From positions 1-42,070 of the IMG/VR virus record IMGVR_UViG_3300046512_000370: a DNA stretch of 42,070 bases; one strand, 5' to 3'. The notes under the pieces are model-generated. The model did no database searches, was not told where the DNA came from, and was given only the letters and a program-made list of their open reading frames with translations. A program made the position numbers and the translations under genes. Positions 7,677-15,352 of the stretch are shown one piece after another. Source of the stretch: a virus. Every line of letters begins with the position of its first letter. Position 1 is the first letter of the stretch.

Positions 7677-7947
7677 GATTGTCTGCCGGGATTGCTGGCA
7701 GTTCGAGCCCCAGTTGATCGGCGAGCCAGCGGATGCCTGCTTGCCGAACCTTGGTCGACTGGCTGTACTGCATGCCGGCGGTCTCGTGGAACCAGTTGCT
7801 GTCCTTGACTCGTAGATACTCGCGATCCCGCACCGGGAAGGCCGGCAGGTTGCGGTCGTTGAGCATGCCCTTTTGACGCATGAGCAGGATCAGCTTGGGG
7901 CGGGTGAGGCCGAAGTACTTGGCGGCTTTTTCGAGGCTACGTTCCAT
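7663..7947 (-). CDS. KilA-C-like small antirepressor-type protein
   Basis: This 94-residue protein matches the C-terminal DNA-binding module of phage antirepressors (KilA-C): EKAAKYFGLTRPKLILLMRQKG, LPAFPVRDREYLRVKDSNW and GMQYSQSTKVRQAGIRWLADQLGL. The helix-turn-helix lies in about residues 5-28. No N-terminal BRO or Ant domain is present, so it is a stand-alone module. An AGGAGG ribosome site precedes the ATG. A regulatory role in early gene control is likely; the DNA target is unknown. Confidence 0.75.
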   Translation of the reverse strand: MERSLEKAAKYFGLTRPKLILLMRQKGMLNDRNLPAFPVRDREYLRVKDSNWFHETAGMQYSQSTKVRQAGIRWLADQLGLELPAIPADNRDVA

Positions 7948-7956
7948 CGCGACCTC

Positions 7957-8538
7957 CTATGCTGCATGCGCGGCGGGCGTCGCCACGGCCGCCAGGTGGG
8001 TGATGGATTCGGCGACCATGGAATAGATCTCCACGTCGCTGCCGTACACCGTGAAGCATTTGGAGCGCGGCTTTCTGACGCCGATGCTCATGATGGTGGT
8101 GATGCCGGCGCGGGATTTGTTGCGATGGATCGCCAGGTTGATCGGTTGCTCAAAACCCATGTCGAGACTGAGCGCGCCGCCGGTGCGTACCAGATCGAAC
8201 ACCTGTTGCTTATGTTCGGTTTCAAACACGCCGTAGCGTCGATCTACATGCGGCGTGGCAGGTGTCTCTGCAGGGTTGGAAGGCCCGTTGACGATCTCTT
8301 CGATGAAGTCCGCAAGCTTGAGGTGCATCTTCTTGCTGTTGGTCAGGGTCAGCGTGTGGCGTTCGCTGCCCAGCTCAACGGTGAAGTGCGTATCTGCAAT
8401 GCGGCGCTCGACTTTCAGGCGAAAAGACAGGGCCTGGCGCTGTGTATCGGTGCGCAGGAGGTGGTTGAAGGTTTCGGTCAGGCTGACCTGGGCCTTGAGC
8501 AGGGCCAGGGTGCGGTTGTCGAGTTTGTACGTGTTCAT
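7957..8538 (-). CDS. Conserved early phage protein, function unknown
   Basis: The 193-residue product is predicted soluble. It begins with a helical region (LDNRTLALLKAQVSLTETF), then beta-rich segments, and ends in an Ala-rich tail (AAVATPAAHAA). No catalytic motif is evident. A strong GGAGGG precedes the ATG and the start overlaps the preceding stop (ATGA), which supports the call. It is the second gene of the leftward operon. Function not recognised. Confidence 0.72.
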   Translation of the reverse strand: MNTYKLDNRTLALLKAQVSLTETFNHLLRTDTQRQALSFRLKVERRIADTHFTVELGSERHTLTLTNSKKMHLKLADFIEEIVNGPSNPAETPATPHVDRRYGVFETEHKQQVFDLVRTGGALSLDMGFEQPINLAIHRNKSRAGITTIMSIGVRKPRSKCFTVYGSDVEIYSMVAESITHLAAVATPAAHAA

Positions 8539-8711
8539 GCCGCTTGCCCTCCGCCGTTCGGATCGAACGGAGCAGGGGCGGTGTGCTGTTTCAGCTTGGG
8601 TTTGGCCGCGATGAAGGCGCAGCCGCAGTCTTGTGCCAGACGGCGGATTTCGAAGATGCGGGAGGGGTTAGCAGCGGCCGGGTGGGCGTGCAGGGTGGCT
8701 GTGGTGTGCAT
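8535..8711 (-). CDS. Small early protein, first gene of the leftward operon
   Basis: A 59-residue product from the ATG at 8711, which has GAGG eight bases upstream. An earlier in-frame ATG at 8747 lies next to the operator at 8750-8766 and leaves no room for a leader. The middle segment IFEIRRLAQDCGCAFIAAKP is the most structured part. Function unknown. The stop overlaps the next start, so translation of the operon appears coupled from here on. Confidence 0.6.
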   Translation of the reverse strand: MHTTATLHAHPAAANPSRIFEIRRLAQDCGCAFIAAKPKLKQHTAPAPFDPNGGGQAA

Positions 8712-8749
8712 GGTGTTGCCTCGCTCTGTGGTGGGAGAGTGAGGCAAAT

Positions 8750-8766
8750 ATCAACCACTGGTTGAT
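8750..8766. promoter_or_regulatory. Repressor operator upstream of early operon (left operator)
   Basis: ATCAACCACTGGTTGAT is a perfect 17-bp palindrome (8-bp arms, one central base). Its half-site ATCAACC/GTTGAT is the same as in the cI/cro intergenic region at 11731-11803. It is placed where the leftward operon promoter must lie. By analogy with lambda OL it should bind the S24 repressor, the Cro-like protein, or both. Confidence 0.75.
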
Positions 8767-8773
8767 TTTAGTC

Positions 8774-8790
8774 AGCGGCCATTGGTTGAT
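8774..8790. promoter_or_regulatory. Second, imperfect operator half-site
   Basis: TGGTTGAT at 8783-8790 repeats one arm of the palindrome at 8750-8766, 24 bp away. The opposite arm is degenerate. It is probably a weaker second site at the same promoter. The rest of the 8791-8930 gap holds a small GGAAC/GTTCC hairpin and the ribosome site of the ATPase gene. Confidence 0.5.
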
Positions 8791-8930
8791 TTTTTGAAGC
8801 GTCATGAGTTTATCTGCGCGGAACCTTCGAGTTCCTAGGGGAGGATGGCGCAGAGATGGTGCATTGCAGGTAGTGGCATTATGATGGGAAACCTTTAAAT
8901 TTATAAGATTGCCGCAAGAAAAGGATATTC

Positions 8931-10283
8931 ATGATTAATAGTTGCAAGTTTCGAGGCGAAGAACTGAAATTTCATTTGGGTGATGTTTGTAATTACGAAA
9001 ATATATTTACTATTGTGGTGGGTCGGAATGGGGCTGGCAAAAGCCTTTTGTTACGCCAGTTGATAAGGTCATTTGTTTCTGTACCTGAGCCCTCACAAGA
9101 TAGGCCTTTACTTAGACGCGAATGGTCGGAGGATGCGGGATCAGTCCGTTTTAATCTGCAGCCGACGAAAATTATTGCATCGTCTACTAGCCCTTTTGAC
9201 AAGTTTCCAATTGATAGAAGGGGGGAGTTTGCCAGCCAGTATGAATACGTTGGGCTGAAAGGGCTCTCTGGTCAGAACCTAAGTCTAGGGTACATGGCGA
9301 GGATTATAAGTAAGTTGTTGCGGTCGATTAATAAGGACGTTGGTCGTCTAAAAGCTATCATGAATGTGTTTTCTTACATGGGTTATCACGGGTTTATGCA
9401 GGTTAGGCTAGCTATGGATCCGTCGCCTACGGTAATGCATGAGATTTTACAGTCTGAGGACCCTAAGGGAGCGCTATTTAGTTTTTTAAATGCTCGCTAC
9501 AGAAAGGGAGCACCCTTCAATCAAAAATTTAATTACGAAGGGATTGCTGATCGAGCGGACGAAATTCTTGATGCGTTCTATTATTTTTCATTGATTAGTT
9601 TAAAACCGCGATTGGACGTCGTGATTGATGAGACTGGTGTGTTTGAAATAAATTTGGGAAACTCGGTCGATGACCGATTTTTATGTCTACTTGAATTAGG
9701 GTTTATTAGGCTTCGTGATATTACATTGCAGAAAATAGGCGTGCAGAGTCCAATTAGGATAACTGACGCAAGCTCGGGTGAGCAATGCGTTTTATTGGCT
9801 CTTTTAGGGATAGCAAGTCATATTGAGGATGGTGCATTAATATGCATAGATGAGCCGGAGGTTTGCCTTCATCCTGAGTGGCAAGAAAGATTTATCGGAT
9901 TATTGATAGATTCATTTCGTGATTTTAAATGCTGTCATTTTATTGTTGCCACGCATTCGCCTCAAGTGGTTTCAAATTTGAGTAATGACAATTGTTATGT
10001 GCTTGATATTCAGAGGGGACTTACTGTAGATGCTCGTGCATTAAATAATAGGTCTGCGGACTTTCAGTTGGCGAGCGTTTTTGGTGCTCCTGGATATAAA
10101 AATGAATATCTCACACGTGAGCTTATAAGTGCGCTAGGTACGCTAAGTGGTGGATTTGATCTGAGTAAGGAACGTATGGATGTGCTGGCTAGAATCATTA
10201 GTTTGAGAGGTTATTTGAGGCCGCACGATCCCGTTGTTAAATTGATAGATCTTCTGAGTGACGCTCTTAGCGAGGTTCAGTAA
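8931..10283 (+). CDS. ptuA: AAA/SMC-like ATPase, PtuA-like subunit of a Septu-type defence system
   Basis: A 450-residue ATPase. Walker A is GRNGAGKS (31-38). The ABC-type signature is SSGEQ (about 281). Walker B is ICIDEPEVCLHPEW (about 305-318), followed by VATHSPQ (about 340). This is the OLD/RecF-like AAA arrangement. It is coupled by a TAATG overlap to an HNH nuclease gene. This two-gene layout is that of Septu (PtuA/PtuB), an anti-phage system also found with some retrons. The gene is clearly more AT-rich than the phage core, as in acquired cargo. An AAGGA ribosome site lies six bases before the ATG. Caution: other AAA+HNH pairs exist, so the Septu name is by architecture. Confidence 0.82.
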   Translation: MINSCKFRGEELKFHLGDVCNYENIFTIVVGRNGAGKSLLLRQLIRSFVSVPEPSQDRPLLRREWSEDAGSVRFNLQPTKIIASSTSPFDKFPIDRRGEFASQYEYVGLKGLSGQNLSLGYMARIISKLLRSINKDVGRLKAIMNVFSYMGYHGFMQVRLAMDPSPTVMHEILQSEDPKGALFSFLNARYRKGAPFNQKFNYEGIADRADEILDAFYYFSLISLKPRLDVVIDETGVFEINLGNSVDDRFLCLLELGFIRLRDITLQKIGVQSPIRITDASSGEQCVLLALLGIASHIEDGALICIDEPEVCLHPEWQERFIGLLIDSFRDFKCCHFIVATHSPQVVSNLSNDNCYVLDIQRGLTVDARALNNRSADFQLASVFGAPGYKNEYLTRELISALGTLSGGFDLSKERMDVLARIISLRGYLRPHDPVVKLIDLLSDALSEVQ

Positions 10284-10999
10284 TGAGCTTGGAGCAGTCG
10301 CAGTTTAAAATAAATAGGCCATATGCGTACTCTATTAAGCATGTTTCTTTGGTTGAGGACTTTAAGAGGATGCAGCGTCAGGAACAGGTGGGCTTCTGGG
10401 ATAATACTAATAAAGGAGTGTGGAAGATAATAAAGAAAAGTCTGAAGGATCACTATATTGTTGCTCAAGATTATCAGTGTGCTTTTTGTTTGCAGAGGAA
10501 TGTGGTTGAGCATAATGGGGTTTGGGATGCTGAACACATAATACCAAAGGCTACACACCCCCACTTCATGTTTGAAAGTCAAAATCTCTGTGTGAGTTGT
10601 AAGGATTGTAATGGCGCTAAATTAGATAAGCCTGTGACTAAGGCAAAAGTGAAGGATGAGTTTTCGACCGAGTCCGATGACTACTTGATTTGCCATCCTC
10701 ACTTTGATGAGTATTCTGCACACATAAATGTCATCAGTGTGGCGGGTGTGTATTTGCCAAAAACGGATAAGGGTAGGCGTCTCATAGAGACTTGTGGGTT
10801 GCTACGGTTTTTGTATAAGTACTCCAATCATGAATGTGCCAGTGAAGAGATAAAGGCGCGAACAGTTCAGCTAAATAATCAACTTCTTGAGGCGGCGAGT
10901 GAGCTTGAGCTGATGTATATCTATGATTGTCTCGAGGATCTGGCAAAGGAGGGAAAGAGATTATTAAGGCAGAAGCGAATGGCTGCGTTAAAGGCATAG
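10283..10999 (+). CDS. ptuB: HNH endonuclease, PtuB-like subunit of a Septu-type defence system
   Basis: A 238-residue HNH nuclease. Zinc and catalytic positions are visible: CAFC (66-69), then WDAEHIIPKA (81-90) with the Glu-His pair, and NLCVSCKDCNGAKLDKP (101-117) with Cys and Asn ligands. This matches the HNH family found as PtuB. The ATG overlaps the stop of the ATPase gene (TAATG), so the proteins are likely made in fixed ratio and form a complex. Inference: the ATPase senses infection and licenses nuclease attack on DNA. The gene is AT-rich and ends 15 bp from the convergent repressor gene, with no obvious terminator between. Confidence 0.85.
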   Translation: MSLEQSQFKINRPYAYSIKHVSLVEDFKRMQRQEQVGFWDNTNKGVWKIIKKSLKDHYIVAQDYQCAFCLQRNVVEHNGVWDAEHIIPKATHPHFMFESQNLCVSCKDCNGAKLDKPVTKAKVKDEFSTESDDYLICHPHFDEYSAHINVISVAGVYLPKTDKGRRLIETCGLLRFLYKYSNHECASEEIKARTVQLNNQLLEAASELELMYIYDCLEDLAKEGKRLLRQKRMAALKA

Positions 11000-11013
11000 T
11001 TTTAGACATTAAA

Positions 11014-11739
11014 TTACTCTGGAATAAATGAACCGACTACTTTTCCACATATGTGTGTTTCTTCCGTAATATCAATGATTGGGTATTGCGGATTGATCGG
11101 CCTTAAAAATTGTCTGCCTGCGTCCGCCACCAAAATCTTAAATGTAGCTTCATTGGTCCGGGGAACCCTCGCGATCACTCGATCACCTGTCTTCGTTTCA
11201 GCCTCAGGATCCACAAAAATAATGCACCCCGTAGGATAGCTGCGACCTGGCCCTGGATTCGTCATAGAGTCACCAAGTACCTTCAGCGCATAACCGCTCT
11301 CGCTGATAGGCACAGGGCACGACAGCCATGATTCGCCGTCATGCTGCTCAAAATTCGACTCGCACCATGCGCCTGCCTGTACCCACGAAATCAGTGGGAC
11401 TTTTCCAAAGCGTCGAGTGATCTCTCGGACATTACTTTCGCCTGCTTTATCGAACTGGTGGACATTACTGTCCCCGGTCTGCTCTTTAGGTAGCACACCA
11501 TATTCCAGCCACTCCCTACGCACCTTCAACCATGAACACAGCACAACCATGCTGTCCGCCTCAGGTATGGATTCGCCATTCAGCCACTTGCTGATGGCCT
11601 GAGTACTTTTTTTACCCCCAACCTTCACAAGATGGGCGTGAATATCCACCCCACGTCCCCGGGTGCGTACACCGGCATCGTCGAGTGCTTCGTGAAGGCG
11701 CGCCGTGAAAGCTGCCCGTAGCTCGTTCTTATCAACCAT
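11014..11739 (-). CDS. cI: LexA/CI-like (PrtR-type) prophage repressor with S24 peptidase domain
   Basis: This 241-residue repressor maintains lysogeny. The N-terminal DNA-binding domain includes STQAISKWLNGESIPEADS (about 45-63), a helix-turn-helix of the XRE type. The C-terminal S24 domain has the self-cleavage site Ala122-Gly123 (WVQAGAW), catalytic Ser158 in LGDSMTNP and Lys201 in EATFKIL. RecA-stimulated autocleavage after DNA damage is therefore expected. With the PrtN-like genes, the closest functional analogue is PrtR. Its start codon lies inside an operator (11731-11747), which suggests autoregulation. Confidence 0.94.
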   Translation of the reverse strand: MVDKNELRAAFTARLHEALDDAGVRTRGRGVDIHAHLVKVGGKKSTQAISKWLNGESIPEADSMVVLCSWLKVRREWLEYGVLPKEQTGDSNVHQFDKAGESNVREITRRFGKVPLISWVQAGAWCESNFEQHDGESWLSCPVPISESGYALKVLGDSMTNPGPGRSYPTGCIIFVDPEAETKTGDRVIARVPRTNEATFKILVADAGRQFLRPINPQYPIIDITEETHICGKVVGSFIPE

Positions 11740-11747
11740 GAGTTGAT
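11731..11747. promoter_or_regulatory. Operator overlapping the repressor start codon
   Basis: ATCAACCATGAGTTGAT, 17 bp, near-palindromic (ATCAACC / GTTGAT arms). It contains the reverse complement of the repressor start codon (CAT at 11737-11739). Binding here could block repressor transcription. Confidence 0.72.
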
Positions 11748-11773
11748 ACTCTCACAGGGGTTGCGCAATAGTC

Positions 11774-11803
11774 AGTTGATGTTAATATCAACCGCGAGTT
11801 GAT
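11774..11803. promoter_or_regulatory. Operator cluster in the cI/cro divergent region
   Basis: A half-site AGTTGAT (11774-11780) is followed by the full site ATCAACCGCGAGTTGAT (11787-11803). The full site ends 15 bp before the cro-like ATG, just ahead of its ribosome site. GTTGAT (11775-11780) and ATCAAC (11787-11792) also face each other as an inverted repeat. Together with 11731-11747 this gives two full sites and one half-site across the divergent promoters. Confidence 0.75.
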
Positions 11804-11817
11804 AAATGGAGGTTGCC

Positions 11818-12078
11818 ATGTTGGACCCCGCAGATTTTCCGAACGCCATCGCGTTCGCATTTGAAGCAGTAGGCGGCATCGGAGCCGCCGCCAAGGTGTG
11901 TGAAAGGAGCTATCAGGCGCTCAATAAATGGCGCTTGGCTGCCAGCCTTCCTCGCACCGATTACACAGGTGAAACGCACTACGCAAAACTGTTAGCGAAC
12001 GCAGCAGAGCAAAAGGGCAATGCGTTTGATGCTGCCTGGTTGCTCAACGCATCGGCTCCTCAGAAAGCTGCAGCATAG
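11818..12078 (+). CDS. cro: Cro-like regulator (YdaS-type helix-turn-helix)
   Basis: An 86-residue regulator divergent from the repressor, the position of cro. FEAVGGIGAAAKVCERSYQALNKWRLAASLPRTDY holds a YdaS/Cro-type helix-turn-helix (segment about residues 15-48). Start: the ATG at 11818 has GGAGG five bases upstream; the ATG at 11806 overlaps that ribosome site and is unlikely. The predicted role is early repression of cI and control of lytic transcription through the ATCAACC operators. It is followed by a long gap before the CII-like gene. Confidence 0.82.
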   Translation: MLDPADFPNAIAFAFEAVGGIGAAAKVCERSYQALNKWRLAASLPRTDYTGETHYAKLLANAAEQKGNAFDAAWLLNASAPQKAAA

Positions 12079-12407
12079 TTAGAAAAAAGGCGACCCAAGG
12101 GCCGCCCAGTTCCTCCCGGCACACACCACCACAGTGCTGTCGGGTCGCGACGAAGGTAGGAGGGCACACCACATGCAAACCACCTCCCTTTATCGCGCTG
12201 CCAAGGCACGGATGCCTTGGGTTGCTGCCTTCTCCACCACAGATTAGGCAGCTGTTGCGCCAGAGGTGAGCAACGGATTGTTCGCCTCGGCACGGTGCCG
12301 GTTTCGATCCCTAAGATCTGGCCGGCGTTTGGGCCCTTTCAAGCCACGCGGCAAATGTAACACCACTGCATGTCGCGGGGCACTGGCAACTTAGTAGGAT
12401 TAATGCC
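12079..12407 (+). other. Structured leader/gap between cro and the CII-like gene
   Basis: No long gene is present. The stretch has several inverted repeats: GCGACCC (12090-12096) with GGGTCGC (12142-12148), and a perfect 8-bp hairpin CCAAGGCA-CGGA-TGCCTTGG near 12204-12223. It also carries a 25-codon reading frame with a good ribosome site (12173-12247). It may be a regulatory leader RNA or antitermination region, but I recognise no known class. Confidence 0.45.
12173..12247 (+). CDS. Possible leader peptide / micro-ORF
   Basis: ATG with AGGAGGG eight bases upstream opens 24 codons ending in TAG. The product is small, basic and without a membrane segment. The internal hairpin CCAAGGCA/TGCCTTGG lies inside the frame, as in some attenuator leaders. 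No homologue comes to mind; it could be a chance frame with a good ribosome site. Confidence 0.35.
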   Translation: MQTTSLYRAAKARMPWVAAFSTTD

Positions 12408-12926
12408 ATGAGCCGAGTAGCTTTAAGCTGTGTTGATCGAGCGCAAAGGGAAGTCCTGACGCTCGAATTAGCCCTGTACCACGCCGCACGGGACTATCCC
12501 GGCGGTGCCGCTGCAATCGCCGCCACCACCGGCCGTAATGCCACCACGTTGCAGCACAAGTTGTCTCCCACCCATCCCTCGCACACGGTCAACATTCAAG
12601 AGTTCGGCGAGATCCTCGAATTGACCAAGGACCGCCGCATCCTCGATGCGGTGCATGCATTGGTCGGCGACACAACTTGGCAAGAGCTGGCTGAAACCTA
12701 TACCAGCGACATGCCTGAAACCCTGACTACCGGTATTGCCTCGTACTTCAGGCAGGTGGCTGATCTGGCCGACACCTGGGCCAAGAGCATTGGCGATGGC
12801 GTTGTGAGTGATCAGGAACTGGCCGAAATTCGCCTGCAGGTATTTCGCGGAATCCAGGGGCTGTTGGGGATGCTCAATCGCGCCCAATACGTCAACCAGA
12901 CAACTCGGGGGGCGGACCGTGGCTGA
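12408..12926 (+). CDS. Phage regulatory protein, CII family (CP76-like)
   Basis: A 172-residue regulator in the cII position downstream of cro. Family features: ALYHAARDYPGGAAAIAATTG (helix-turn-helix start), NATTLQHKLSPTHPSHTVN (recognition region), then EFGEILELTKDRRILDAVHAL. The remainder is a helical oligomerisation part with a Leu-rich end. The family includes activators and repressors of early and lysogeny promoters in P2-like and lambda-like phages. TAGGA lies upstream of the ATG. The target site was not identified. Confidence 0.86.
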   Translation: MSRVALSCVDRAQREVLTLELALYHAARDYPGGAAAIAATTGRNATTLQHKLSPTHPSHTVNIQEFGEILELTKDRRILDAVHALVGDTTWQELAETYTSDMPETLTTGIASYFRQVADLADTWAKSIGDGVVSDQELAEIRLQVFRGIQGLLGMLNRAQYVNQTTRGADRG

Positions 12927-13146
12927 CGACATCGACTTTGCAAATGACCTGGTGCAGGAGCGTATGGACCGTGCGCTTGCCGCACGAAACGCGAAAAAAA
13001 CCACCACGTCCGCGCATTCCTTCATGTTCTGTGAAGAGTGCGACACGCCGATCCCAACAGCGCGCCGCGTTGCGATCCCCGGCTGCACGCATTGCGTGAC
13101 CTGCCAATCCATCGACGAAGCCAGGAATGCCCGCCATGCTCGATGA
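12919..13146 (+). CDS. TraR/DksA-type C4 zinc-finger protein
   Basis: A 75-residue protein from a GTG at 12919, which has a GGGGGCGG stretch upstream and overlaps the CII-like stop. It has the C4 finger CEECDTPIP...CTHCVTCQ (CxxC-x17-CxxC), diagnostic for the TraR/DksA family. These proteins enter the RNA polymerase secondary channel and can change promoter use. The end overlaps the primase start by 20 bp. A longer frame from 12808 would overlap the CII gene and is not supported. Confidence 0.87.
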   Translation: MADDIDFANDLVQERMDRALAARNAKKTTTSAHSFMFCEECDTPIPTARRVAIPGCTHCVTCQSIDEARNARHAR

Positions 13147-15352
13147 GGTATTGAATCAGTTCGCGGACTACGGCCTTGAACCCGCTCAGCCCCTGGCCTT
13201 CGGCAAACTCACCCGCTGCAAAACCACCCAGGACAAAGGCAAGGAAAAAAACGGCTGGTACGTCATCCACGAACACCGTACCGAAAAAAACGAAACGCTG
13301 ATCTTCGGCAGCTTCGGTGACTGGCGCTCCGGTGACACCCAAAAGATCAAGGTCAAGGCCGGGCGCATGAGCCCCGAAGAGCGTGAGGTCATGCGCGCTC
13401 GGCAGGAAGACGCCAAGCGTAAGGCTGCCGAGGTTGCGGCCAACGCGTCGCGCCGAGCGGCCAGCCGTGCTGCCGGCCTGTTCAAGCGCATGCCGGAGAA
13501 GGGCAAGAGCGCCTATCTGGATCGAAAGCAGATTGTCGGCTTCAAGGTTCGCTATGCGCCACGTACTGGCGCATTTTTGGTGCCTATGTGCAATGTGCGC
13601 GACCAGATCGTCGGCCTGCAGGTGGTTTTCCCCTCGAAGCAAGAGGACACCGGCCGCGACAAGGCGTACTGGCCCTACGGGATGTCGAAGGAAGGCGCCT
13701 TCCACCTGATCGGCCCGCACCCTGAGCCCGGCGAACCGGTGCTGGTGTGTGAGGGCTACGCCACGGGCGCCAGCCTGCACATGGCGACGTCGCTTACTGT
13801 TGCCATCGCCTTCGACGCGGGCAACCTGCTGCCGGTCTCCAAGGCCATGCGCGAGCGTTTCCCCGGTTGCCCGCTGATCATCTGCCGCGATGATGACTGG
13901 AAGACCAAGCGCCCCAACGGCGACCCTTGGAACCCAGGCGAAGAGAAGGCCAATAATGCCGCGCTGGTTGTTGGCGGTCAGGTAGTCGCCACGGTGTTCT
14001 CCGGCGAGCGTGAGGTCAAGTGGACCGACTTCAACGACCTGCACGTCGCCGAGGGATTGGAGGCCGTTCGCCGCCAGGTGCTGGCGGTGGTCAAACCTCC
14101 TGCAGCGGGTGGCTGGAAAGACCAGTTGGCCCGTACCGAAAACGGCTCTCTGATCGCGCACATGCAAAACGTCGAGCTGATCCTGGGCAACGACGAACGC
14201 TGGGCCGGTGTCATCGGCTACAGCGTTTTCAGCTCCAAGATCGTCAAGTTGCGGTCTGCGCCCTTCGGCGGTGGCGCCGGCGATTGGGCCGACATTGACG
14301 ACATGCGCGTGATGAAGTGGCTCGCGCAGCAGTACAACCTGCGCGTGAAGGCTTCACATGTGATCGAGGCGGTCAGCGTGGTCGCCCACGACCATGCCTT
14401 CCACCCGGTGCGCGAGTACCTGGAGAAGCTGGAGTGGGACCGCGTGCCCCGCATTGAAACCTGGCTGACCGATGTGCTGGGCGTCCAGGCCAGCGAGTAC
14501 TCGACCAAGGTCGGCAAGCGCTGGCTGATCTCTGCGGTCGCACGGGTAATGCGCCCAGGCTGCAAGGCTGACTCGGTGATGATCCTCGAAGGCGGGCAGG
14601 GCGCCGGTAAGTCCACGGCTATGGGCGTTCTCGGCGGAGAGTGGTTCATGGATACGCCCTTTGCCCTTGGCGACAAGGACAGCTTCCAGGCGATTCGCGG
14701 CAAGTGGATCGTCGAGCTGGGCGAGCTGGACAGCTTTAACAAGGCCGAAAGCACCAAGGCCAAACAGTTCTTCTCCGCGTCCACCGACACCTACCGCGAG
14801 AGCTACGGCCGCAGAACGAACGACGTGCCACGCCAGTGTGTTTTCGTGGGCACCACCAACCAAGAGGAATACCTCAAGGACGCCACGGGCAACCGCCGCT
14901 ACTGGCCGGTGTTCTGCAACAAGGTCGATCTGGAGCAACTGCGCGAGATCCGCGATCAGCTATGGGCCGAGTCGCTGTTCTGCTTCGAGGCAGGCGATAT
15001 CTGGTGGGTGACTAAGGACGAGTCTTGGATGTTCGCCGAGGCCCAGGACGAACGCTTCGTGGTGGACGAATGGGAAGGGCCGATCCTGGCCTGGATGGAA
15101 GAGTCGCAGATCGGCGAAACCGCCACCGGCAACGAGATCCTGACCCAGGCGCTGAAGCTCGACTTCGGTCATTGGGGCAAGCCCGAGCAGATGCGGGTAG
15201 GGGCAATCATGCACCGACTGGGTTGGCGCAAGCGGCGAATGCCGGCATTGCCGAAAAGCGGGGTACGGCCTTGGGCCTATGAGAAGCCTGCGGGCTGGGG
15301 CCGTGCGTCTGTGTTGCAGCAGTCGGTGATCGAGGAGCCTTGCTTTGATTAA
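13127..15352 (+). CDS. TOPRIM primase fused to VapE/VirE-type helicase
   Basis: A 741-residue replication protein. The N-terminal part holds a zinc-less primase-like region, then a TOPRIM fold: VLVCEGYATGASLH (about 204-217) with the catalytic Glu, and PLIICRDDD (about 249-257) with acidic metal ligands. The C-terminal half is a VapE family P-loop NTPase: ILEGGQGAGKST Walker A (about 485-497), KWIVELGELDSF Walker B, and VFVGTTNQEEYLKDATGNRRYW with sensor residues. It is expected to prime and unwind phage DNA. Start: ATG 13127 is used; ATG 13136 is also possible. No separate helicase, SSB or polymerase is seen, so host enzymes must supply the rest. Confidence 0.92.
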   Translation: MPAMLDEVLNQFADYGLEPAQPLAFGKLTRCKTTQDKGKEKNGWYVIHEHRTEKNETLIFGSFGDWRSGDTQKIKVKAGRMSPEEREVMRARQEDAKRKAAEVAANASRRAASRAAGLFKRMPEKGKSAYLDRKQIVGFKVRYAPRTGAFLVPMCNVRDQIVGLQVVFPSKQEDTGRDKAYWPYGMSKEGAFHLIGPHPEPGEPVLVCEGYATGASLHMATSLTVAIAFDAGNLLPVSKAMRERFPGCPLIICRDDDWKTKRPNGDPWNPGEEKANNAALVVGGQVVATVFSGEREVKWTDFNDLHVAEGLEAVRRQVLAVVKPPAAGGWKDQLARTENGSLIAHMQNVELILGNDERWAGVIGYSVFSSKIVKLRSAPFGGGAGDWADIDDMRVMKWLAQQYNLRVKASHVIEAVSVVAHDHAFHPVREYLEKLEWDRVPRIETWLTDVLGVQASEYSTKVGKRWLISAVARVMRPGCKADSVMILEGGQGAGKSTAMGVLGGEWFMDTPFALGDKDSFQAIRGKWIVELGELDSFNKAESTKAKQFFSASTDTYRESYGRRTNDVPRQCVFVGTTNQEEYLKDATGNRRYWPVFCNKVDLEQLREIRDQLWAESLFCFEAGDIWWVTKDESWMFAEAQDERFVVDEWEGPILAWMEESQIGETATGNEILTQALKLDFGHWGKPEQMRVGAIMHRLGWRKRRMPALPKSGVRPWAYEKPAGWGRASVLQQSVIEEPCFD

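Noticed and set aside
12290-12330. Possible tRNA T-arm (GGTTTCGATCCC)
   Set aside because: No matching acceptor, D or anticodon arms can be formed around it.
13022-14167. 381-codon minus-strand frame
   Set aside because: Antisense to the primase-helicase gene with its TOPRIM motifs.
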